Shown: one piece after another, positions 57,254 through 64,000 of the stretch | Layout: each line of letters opens with the position of its first letter | Position numbering within the stretch: position 1 is the first letter of the stretch | DNA from: Flaccisagitta enflata | Taxonomy: Eukaryota; Chaetognatha; Sagittoidea; Aphragmophora | Direction: 5' to 3' | DNA length: 64,000 bases | Assembly: GCA_965153355.1 (NCBI GenBank) | Contig: OZ231127.1 | Span: forward strand, 67,952,001-68,016,000 | Notes under the pieces: generated by a model | What the model was told of the DNA's origin: nothing | What the model saw: the letters and a program-made list of their open reading frames with translations, nothing else | Databases searched by the model: none | Made by a program: the position numbers and the translations under genes

Positions 57254-59137
57254 ATGTCATCCCACCATGTTAGTGTGACCGGGGAGGAGTGTGAGGAGGG
57301 GTTGGGAGGAGGATATGAGTTTGATTTGGTGCAGATGGAGGACGAGGCGATGGAGCCGAGGAGGATGGAGTCGGAGGAGGTGCCGGTGGAGTATAAGAAT
57401 AATGAGTTGTTGTTGCCAGGGGGTCCGCAGGTGGCGGTGGCGGTGGAGAAGGATGGGGAGAGGAAGAAGAAGAGCAGGACGGAAGTAGCGGACATGGTGG
57501 GATCCTTCCGGATGTGTAGAGGTTCCAACGCATTGACGGAAGAGTTTGATGAGTGGCAATTCTCGACCGAAGCGCAGAGGGATATCATGGCCTCCAATTT
57601 GGCGGTCTTGGTATTCTTCCATGTCGGTCAGAAGCGCTACCCCAACATATACGTGGCCCAACTGATAAAGGTCGATGGTGAAATGGACTGGGTCCTAGTC
57701 GAAGATGGCTTCGACATTTACAAGATCGGCCATGCGATGGGCTCACGCCTGCGTCACCTGTCGGTGCTGTTGTGGTGTAGTCAGGGGCAGGTGAAGATGG
57801 CGATGCGGAGGTTTGCGAAGAAGCCGGGGGTGTGTACGGCGTACGGGCTGTGGGAGCCGGAGACGAGGGAGCCGCCGCGGTGGCCGTGTTTGCGCGGCGA
57901 CTCGGCGATGGAGGAGCATGAGGTGGTGGTGAGATTTAAGGAGGCGGTGGCGACGGAGGACGCAAAGAGGAGGAAGGGGAAGCTGAGGATCGCGGAGTTG
58001 GACGGTTTGTTGACGGCGGAGATGGACAGGTGGAGGAAGAGAGAGATGGTGTGGAATTCGAGGGGTGACGCAGGGCCAGAGAGGGCAGTGAGGATGCCCA
58101 ATCAGTTGTGGGGGTGCCCTCTCCTTCCTGAGTGGCGTGGTGCAGGGGCGGTGGCGAATGTGGGGCCAGAGCCGAGGGACTTGGAAGCGGAAGACGTGGT
58201 GGTGCGTAGACAGGGGGAGGGAGGAGGAGTTGAGGATGAGGAAGAAGGGGAGCGGAGGGGATGGACGAAGAAGCAGGAGAGGCAGAAGAAGAAGAACATG
58301 AAGTTTAGGGAGAATAGGAGGAAGAGGCAGCTGGAGTATAAGGAGGAGAGAGATGGGTTGAAGGAACAGATTGAGGAGAAGAGGAAGCAGATGGAAGAGG
58401 TGAAGGCGGAGGTTGAGCGGGAGAAGAAGGAGAAGTTGGAAGGGATGCAGCGGGAAATGGAGGAGTTGGAAAAGGAGATGAAGGAAAAGGCGAAGGAAAG
58501 GAAGGAGAGGGAAAAGCCCTCCAAGAAGAAGAAGAAGCAGGAGGAGGAGGGTGCTGCCGGGGGTGCTCCAGTAGCCACTCCAAAGGCCGACCCACCGACG
58601 TCGTCTTCTTCATCCTCATCTAGAAAGGGGAAGCATGCGGAGGGGGGGAAGGCGATGGCTGCCGCTTCGGCGACAGACTCATCCATCCCCCCACCGACGC
58701 TGTCCCCCAACCCTCAAAACAATCGTCGGCAGAGTGGACGTGGAAATGGTCGTGGTAATGGCTGCGGCCGTGGAGGTTGGCGCCGCGACCACGGCGGTTT
58801 CTGGTCCAACCAGTCCATGAATGATGAGGACCTATCGCGGCGGTATAGGGAGGCGACGCCCTTCCTCCCCAACGCGTCGTTCTCCACCCCCCCGTCGAGT
58901 TTTGAAGATTTTTTTCGAGGGGTGTGCTTGCTAGGGCGGACTGCGGCGTCAGAAGCGATGGCACCTGTTGCCACCTCGTCGCCGTCAGCGTCTCGCCCTC
59001 GACATCGCGGACACGGTGGCCAGCGTCATGGGCATCAGCAGCAGCAGCATCATCAGCAACTGCCTGCCGCTGATCCGGACGCGCAGCGTGGTCCGCAGCC
59101 ACACGGGCAGCGTGGCGCGGCGCCTTCGCGTCGCTAG
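57254..59137 (+). CDS. BEL third ORF in env position, unknown function
   Basis: 627 codons from the ATG at 57254; the frame is open upstream to 57029, but that part is hydrophobic and poorly started. Residue order: an acidic Gly/Glu-rich start, a globular stretch (about 90-210: EEFDEWQFSTEAQRDIMA, LAVLVFFHVGQKRYPNIYVA, MDWVLVEDGFDIYKIGHAMG), a long Lys/Glu coiled coil (about 330-430), a Ser/Pro segment and an Arg/Gly-rich tract (GRGNGRGNGCGRGGW). No signal peptide, transmembrane anchor or glycoprotein pattern, so it is not an obvious envelope. The coding strand is unusually G-rich. Near 58970 frame 3 looks more protein-like to 59189, so the C-terminus is uncertain. An RNA- or particle-associated accessory protein is one guess; I do not recognise it. 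Confidence 0.65.
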   Translation: MSSHHVSVTGEECEEGLGGGYEFDLVQMEDEAMEPRRMESEEVPVEYKNNELLLPGGPQVAVAVEKDGERKKKSRTEVADMVGSFRMCRGSNALTEEFDEWQFSTEAQRDIMASNLAVLVFFHVGQKRYPNIYVAQLIKVDGEMDWVLVEDGFDIYKIGHAMGSRLRHLSVLLWCSQGQVKMAMRRFAKKPGVCTAYGLWEPETREPPRWPCLRGDSAMEEHEVVVRFKEAVATEDAKRRKGKLRIAELDGLLTAEMDRWRKREMVWNSRGDAGPERAVRMPNQLWGCPLLPEWRGAGAVANVGPEPRDLEAEDVVVRRQGEGGGVEDEEEGERRGWTKKQERQKKKNMKFRENRRKRQLEYKEERDGLKEQIEEKRKQMEEVKAEVEREKKEKLEGMQREMEELEKEMKEKAKERKEREKPSKKKKKQEEEGAAGGAPVATPKADPPTSSSSSSSRKGKHAEGGKAMAAASATDSSIPPPTLSPNPQNNRRQSGRGNGRGNGCGRGGWRRDHGGFWSNQSMNDEDLSRRYREATPFLPNASFSTPPSSFEDFFRGVCLLGRTAASEAMAPVATSSPSASRPRHRGHGGQRHGHQQQQHHQQLPAADPDAQRGPQPHGQRGAAPSRR

Positions 59138-59268
59138 GCGCGTCTTGCGCCGCTCCCTTCGCCGTCCATCCGTCCGCTCATTCAGGTGACTTGATCCTTC
59201 GTCTCTCCTCGATGTTTTTTGAGGCGGGACGGTGTGACTGGGTTGGAATGGAATTCCAACGGGGGGAC

Positions 59269-59821
59269 TGTGGAATATCGTTGATATTTTGGCATTTGGC
59301 GCCTTTGTACTGCGATTTATTTCATTGTCCTTTCGTTGGCATTGCTATTCATTTGCTTGTGATGATATATTTGATTATCTGGATGCATTCTTTCTTTCAG
59401 TTAATCAGTGTATTTTAACAAGCAATTCAACCTGGAAGCACTTTGGGGATTACAGTGGAACCTGTGGTGAGTGTACTTGGCTACATTTGTTGACAATTGA
59501 TTGAATTGATTGAGGTAGTTATTGATGATACACACTAGCTAGTTAGTTGGTAGACATTAACCAATCCTTCCCCCCCCCTCTCTTCTGTTTCTCCTTCTTT
59601 CTCTTTCTGTACATAATAGTTTAAATACACTTTCTTACCTAGTGATTAGAGATAGCATCCACAGACTGACGATGGGATCAGCGCCACCGGAAGTGACGTT
59701 ATCGGCGTGATTGGCGTAGCGATGGCGTATTCAGACCGGAAGTGGCGTCTTCAATCGGAAGTTGCGTGGACGGCAAGATCCTAATGACGGTACGAGACAG
59801 TATTTTCTACGGTTCTTTACA
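59269..59821 (+). repeat. 3' LTR of the BEL element
   Basis: 553 bp, preceded by GGGGGGAC (59261-59268), a short polypurine-tract candidate. Followed by GAGCC, the target duplication. Confidence 0.93.
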
Positions 59822-59869
59822 GAGCCTATATCTTATTTTTTGTTTCAAACTTACAATAAAGAGTTTTAA

Positions 59870-60083
59870 AACAAGGCTGGGTACACGGCTACCGCAGTCG
59901 CGCGCGGGTGGGCAGGGGCCATAATTGAGGTCACTCCATCATTTTGGCAGGAGCAGTGAGGCCAAAAACCGCCAAAAAAAAACAACAAAAAAAGTAGAGT
60001 GTGATGGATGAACTGATGGACCAACAGACGGACTGACGGACAGATAAAGCGGGGTGTAGAGTCGCGTAGCACATGACTAAAAA
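59870..60083 (-). mobile_element. Family A element, complete copy
   Basis: Minus strand: T4, AGTCATGTGCTACGCGACT (one stem strand mutated), CTACACCCCGCTTTATCTG, GTCCGTC units, ACACTCTACTTTT, CACTGCTCCTGCC, GACCTCAATTATGGCCCC, the distal GCGCGCGACTGCGG and CCGTGTACCCAGCCTTGTTT. Before the BEL insertion it lay only about 120 bp from the family A copy ending at 49591. Confidence 0.8.
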
Positions 60084-60165
60084 TGAAAATGAAATTACGT
60101 AGCAACGGGAACACAACGCATGAATCGTCTGCTTCAGTTTTACGTGTCGATTCCATGACAATATT

Positions 60166-60384
60166 TATTAGTCGCGTGCACGCGACTCTACACCCCGCTT
60201 TGTCCGTCCGTCCGTCGGTCTGTTGGTCCGTCACACTTTTACTTTTTTTATCAATTTTATTTCTGCAAGTCATTTAAAGTCATTTAAAGTCATTTAAGAG
60301 TATATTGATTCATTCCAAGTCATTCTAAGTCATTTTAAGTCAATCTGTAAATCTCGCACGCGACTTTTAGGTGTTGGCCTTGTT
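60166..60384 (+). mobile_element. Family A element, decamer subtype
   Basis: Perfect hairpin AGTCGCGTG-CACGCGACT (60170-60187), CTACACCCCGCTTTGTCC, GTCCGTCGG units, TCACACTTTTAC, then AAAGTCATTT decamers, a distal CTCGCACGCGACTTTTAGG and GTGTTGGCCTTGTTC. Divergently oriented to the copy at 59870-60083. Confidence 0.85.
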
Positions 60385-60869
60385 CTCCTACCTCTAATGA
60401 AAAGGGTTCACGGTTTCGCCTCTCGCCATTTCCCGCCATATCGCACGAGATTTTTAAAAACAGATTTAGAATCAGCAAAGCTTAATCTACAAGGCGTATG
60501 GGCGAACATGACCACACGGTTCTCTGATTTCAGTCAAAACGAGATTTTCTTAGCATTTTTTTAATTTCTGTTGATTATCACTATTTTCATCGCCAAAAAA
60601 AAAGTACTGCGGTCTGACTCTGAGATGAATCAAGCAAAGTCTGATAAAAATTATGATATTTTCTTAAATTTTGTAGCAGATACGCTAGGTTTGAGGGACA
60701 TTAAAATTTCTGACAACTTTTTTCTCTCTCTCAACTTCTCTGAGTTGGCGCGTTTTAGTAGCCTATTATGAGGGTTCCCCATGTGGGATAGATAGATTGT
60801 GGCAACAAAGACATTTTATTTGTTTTTTCATGATGGAAGTACATCCGGTATTTATTTATTTTCTTCTAG
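60385..60869 (+). other. End of the XKR intron
   Basis: AT-rich. A pyrimidine-rich acceptor (TTTATTTTCTTCTAG) ends at 60869. No other exon recognised. Confidence 0.6.
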
Positions 60870-61776
60870 AATAAAAGTCGTCGTTTCATCGTTGAAAATG
60901 TGTGAGGTGGCATTGGAATCGGCCCCTCAGTTGGCTACGCAGTGGGCAGCTGTTTACTCGGAAAAGCTCTATAACCCGACAATGAGTATGAGCGCTCTCC
61001 AATGTCTGTCCATTTCCTCATCTACGGTCGCAATCGTCTTTTCAGTCACGAGTTACGTTGGTCAAAATCGGCGGACGCAGTGGATTCATCCTGAATATCC
61101 CCCTGCAGCATCTTTTCTGCTATTAGGGTGCCTGACACTAGCTTCTGTCCTATCTGGCACTATTTCTTTTAAGTTATCAGTGCTGGAATCTAAACCTTTA
61201 CTGAAAGCATTACTAGAACCCAACAAAAGTGATGTAGGCATTGGAATTGGAATTCTCATAAATGGTGGTTCAACGTTCTTCACCCTCTTCGCTATTCTCA
61301 TGCCATGCCGCAGCACATATTGTCATGGTGTATGTTGCATAGTCATCCGCACTTCCATACATTTTTGCCTTAGCGGGGCCTTACCCGCGGTCATCATTTA
61401 CTCCCTCGCGACCAATTATGAAAATCATGTTGGTGCAATTTATGAGAAATATATGTTTAACCTATTTGTATTCAATATGATCGTCCTTTTCGTCCATTTC
61501 TTCCTTGGACTCTTAGTATTCTCAGGCGTAAACTGCGCCAAGTTTTTTTCTCCTATCATTTTTGCTGTTGTTTCACTTGTAAGAAAAATGATCAACAGTT
61601 GTGGCTGCTGCTGCCGCAGAGAGTGGAAAATTGCCATAAATGAGATGCTTGATGATGTGTCGAAGGTCGAGTGCAAAAATCAAATAGATGGCGATGCTCT
61701 AGAAGGAACTACAACCATAGCGTCAATCAATCTGGCCCATTTTTCAACCCAATCTAACAACTTTCAAATGGTTTAA
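60870..61776 (+). CDS. XK-related (XKR) family membrane protein, coding exon 2
   Basis: Starts in phase 2, so the exon 1 end AG plus A gives Arg146, then IKVVVSSLKMCEVALESAPQ. The E-S-x-P-Q-L block (162-167) is a conserved XKR feature, and it falls where the family expects it after the third helix. Six further hydrophobic segments follow, then a Cys-rich stretch (NSCGCCCRREW) and a short polar tail. The spliced product is about 447 residues, close to vertebrate XK (444). The frame also extends 24 codons upstream of the acceptor from a GTG, but without an ATG. The stop is at 61774-61776. Likely a polytopic plasma-membrane protein; scramblase activity is known only for some members, so function here is inferred. 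Confidence 0.82.
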
Positions 61777-62051
61777 GCGTGGAATTGCGGACATGACTCC
61801 AATGAAAGATTTTCCAAAGAGCTTTCCCAACATCACCAATTTTTTATTAGTTTGGCTCTAATTAAGGTGGTTTTCTCATATTAACAGTCTATGGACAAAA
61901 CGAGGAGAGTAGATTTTGCTGATCACTGTTATGATGCTTAGGCGTAATTGATTTTAAAATGTAGGTTTATAATTACCTCATAGAAATTTACTAAAGACTG
62001 AAAGAATTAACGGAAAAACGATTACTACCTGTAGTAATCGTTCAAAATATA

Positions 62052-62851
62052 GCGGTCAGGGATCCCGGTTGCAAAACGCTTAAAAAAAATTTTTTAAAAT
62101 GGACACCTCACAGATTTTTGCACAGGGGACCCAAAAAGGCTGTAGAACATGATTCTGATATTCATTTTGACCTAACTTGAGCCAAAAAAATTAGAAACGG
62201 TTTTTTGTGCCAAAAACAGCTATTTTTCATAAAAAAATAGTATAAAATGAAACATTTTAGACTTTTTTTTTTACAGAAACATAAAGTACAAACAGCAATT
62301 GATACTTGAGTGAACATAGAATGATTTTGAATAGATCTAAGAGGTTCAAAAATAGCGTTAAAATCCCCAAAAATGAAGAAATGACCCAAAAATAAATAGA
62401 TTCAAAAACTGATATTTTTGAACAGTTTCTTAGGATAAGATATAGTGTCAGTATGAATTTTATTGATGTACTTAAAAAAACAAGCATGTTATAGGCGAAA
62501 AACGTGAAACTGCAATATGCAAATGAGATAAAAGTGCAAATTTTCAAAATTAGCAAAAATTGTGTAAACACACCAAAAATTGAATCAGCACAGTACAAAT
62601 GATCAAAATACATTAATTTCAGTCCATATTAACCAAAAAATATTGAAAAATTAGTGTTTTTATAGCAAAAAACACAATTTTTTACACAAAAAACCGTTTC
62701 TAATTTTTTTGGCTCAAGTTAGGTCAAAATGAATATCAGAATCGTGTTCTACAGCCTTTTTAGGTCCCCTGTGAAAAAATCTGGGAGGTGTCCATGTTTT
62801 TTTTTCAAAACCCTTAAAATTGAGATTTTCTCTAACTGGATCCCTGACCGG
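62052..62851. mobile_element. Inner foldback MITE 1, TA-flanked (800 bp)
   Basis: Starts GCGGTCAGGGATCC after TA and ends GGATCCCTGACCGG before TA. Arms of about 170 bp share GGACACCTC, CTGTAGAACATGATTCTGAT, TGACCTAACTTGAGCC and TTAGAAACGG inversely. The central AT-rich part has no coding evidence. Confidence 0.85.
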
Positions 62852-63013
62852 TAGATTTATAATTACCTCGAAAAAAATTACTTAGGACTGAAAGAAATTA
62901 ACATAAGAACGATTACTACCTGTAGTAATCGTTCTTGCAATAGTTTCTTTCAGTCCTCAGTTATTTTCTATGAGGTAATTACAAGCCTACATTTTGAACA
63001 AATACTACAGGTA

Positions 63014-63773
63014 CACCGTCTTTAAATCGAAATGGCAAATAGTAAACCTTTGTGGCTCCAAAACTATTAGCCTAGAAGCCTTCAAATTTTCAGTGAATGT
63101 TGGTAACAACTAACCATTTTGTCATGTCAAAACTCAGATTTTAATACTGAATAGTTTGGGGTCAGTAAAACAAACAACGTATGCCCAATTTTCAGGGCTG
63201 AATTTTTTTTCTTGCTTTATTTGAGAGGACTTGTCTTTATCAATATACAGATGTCAAAAAAATTGAGCTAGATCTCCGGGGTTGGTCTCAAATGATAGGA
63301 AATTTTTCAGAGATTACACATTTACCTAAAAAATTGAAAAAAGTTGGATATAGATTGAGGTTATCAATGGTTTTTGGCAATCATTGCTAAAATCCAGACT
63401 GTCAATCATTTAAAAATCATTCAAATCTTCATAGACACAATAAAATAATGAAATTTTCAAGCAGAACTTATTTTCATGATTTGTAACTCTTCATTAAAGA
63501 CCAACTCCAGGGTTCAAGCTTGCTTAATCAGGAAAAAAGCATTACAAGAAAAAAGATTCGTCCAAGTATAGCTGGGACAAATTGTTTTTTTCCATAAAAT
63601 TGATAGCTTTTCAATGCTTTAATGACCCCCAACCTATTCGGTTACAAAATCTGAGTTTTGGCATGACAAAATGGTCAGTCGTTACTAACGTTCACTGAAA
63701 ATTTGAAGGCTTTTGGCTAGTAGTTTTGGAGCTACAAAGGTTTACTATTTGCCATTTCAATTTAAAAACGGTG
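63014..63773. mobile_element. Inner foldback MITE 2, TA-flanked (760 bp)
   Basis: Starts CACCGTCTTTAAATCGAAAT after TA and ends TTTCAATTTAAAAACGGTG before TA. The arms share GCAAATAGTAAACCTTTGT, CTTCAAATTTTCAGTGAA, CATTTTGTCATG and AAAACTCAGATTTT inversely over at least 160 bp. Confidence 0.85.
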
Positions 63774-63862
63774 TAGTAATTGTTCTTCCATTAATTTTTT
63801 CAGTCCTTAGCATCATACCGGTGATCAGCAAAATCTACTCTCCTTGTTTTGTCCATAGACTG

Positions 63863-64000
63863 TTAACGCAGTTATATTAAATTTGAGAAAAATCAGCAAG
63901 TTTTATCAACGTTATGGTTAGAGGGGGAGCATCTCGGGGTAAGCACAGTTCCATAATGGTAGTGAAATGGCCTTGTGGGCTTTCCGATGTGAAGGCCAAG
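63863..64000. other. Window end, no feature recognised
   Basis: Unique sequence after the outer foldback element. Confidence 0.4.

Larger units (their letters stand above)
49667..59821 (+). mobile_element. BEL/Pao LTR retrotransposon, 10.16 kb
   Basis: Two LTRs (49667-50221, 59269-59821) start TG and end CA. They differ by three substitutions and a 2-nt length change in a C-run region, so insertion is recent. The 5-bp word GAGCC flanks both sides (49662-49666 and 59822-59826). Domain order Gag, zinc-binding motifs, protease, RT, RNase H, integrase, and the RT YIDD and integrase C-terminal patterns fit BEL/Pao. It lies inside the XKR intron in the sense orientation. Internal frames are broken (see the Gag and Pol entries), so this copy is probably not autonomous unless the breaks are assembly errors. 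Confidence 0.93.
61885..63862. mobile_element. Outer foldback element, TTAA (or TA) flanked
   Basis: TIR CAGTCTATGGACAAAACGAG at the left, inverse ending GTCCATAGACTG at the right, TTAA on both sides (61881-61884, 63863-63866). Arms of about 90 bp match, with a 50-bp extra block in the left. The core has GATTACTAC-CTGTAGTAATC palindromes at about 62022 and 62911. Two other foldback elements lie inside it. It begins 108 bp after the XKR stop codon, so it may be in the 3' UTR. No AATAAA was seen between. Confidence 0.8.

Noticed and set aside
60799-60869. Upstream extension of the second XKR frame
   Set aside because: It has no ATG (the first codon is GTG) and lies before a good splice acceptor; the exon 1 phase fits the acceptor exactly.

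Overview
This is a gene-poor, repeat-saturated window from an animal nuclear genome, probably an invertebrate that I cannot name. The animal assignment rests on three things seen here: an intact-looking BEL/Pao LTR retrotransposon (a superfamily known only from metazoans), a split gene of the XK-related (XKR) membrane protein family, and a class A (rhodopsin-type) GPCR. There are no bacterial-type operons, no rRNA genes and no convincing tRNA genes.

Layout. 1-33 kb holds no gene I can support. It is filled with very long microsatellites ((GA)n, (TTTC)n, (GAT)n, (CA)n, (GTT)n, (GAA)n) and copies of short non-autonomous transposons. A tRNA-derived SINE lies at about 33.3 kb. A single-exon GPCR lies on the minus strand at 34.15-35.15 kb, with an upstream splice acceptor and a downstream poly(A) signal. 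35.8-41.8 kb is again tandem repeats: a segmental duplication, a 64-bp minisatellite, and a 15-bp array split by a Tc1-like MITE. An XKR gene spans 42.15-61.78 kb as two coding exons whose splice phases match across an intron of about 18.3 kb.

That intron carries a 680-bp-armed inverted repeat, nested small elements, and a 10.16-kb BEL element (49667-59821). The element has 555/553-bp LTRs differing by three substitutions plus one 2-nt length change, and a 5-bp target duplication. It encodes Gag (capsid-like domain, three zinc-binding motifs), protease, reverse transcriptase, RNase H and integrase, but the reading frame alternates between two frames and has a stop codon between gag and pol. 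An extra ORF of about 627 codons, of unknown function, sits between integrase and the 3' LTR. Just behind the XKR stop codon lies a nest of three foldback elements, two inserted within a third.

The most unusual observation is a dispersed element family (called A/C/D here). Each copy begins with a short hairpin and ends in GGCCTTGTT. One strand of the hairpin stem recurs near the far end, and in the best-preserved copies the stem sequence and its distal copy change together (GTCGCG, GTTGCG, GATGCG or GGTGC types) while the rest stays conserved. A second family (B) has long terminal inverted repeats, a one-sided GCCCTGC...GCAGGGC hairpin and an internal minisatellite of about 20 bp. Both could be non-autonomous, hairpin-ended (Helitron/Helentron-like or unclassified) elements, but that assignment is inference. 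All coordinates were read by eye, so repeat boundaries may be off by a few bases.
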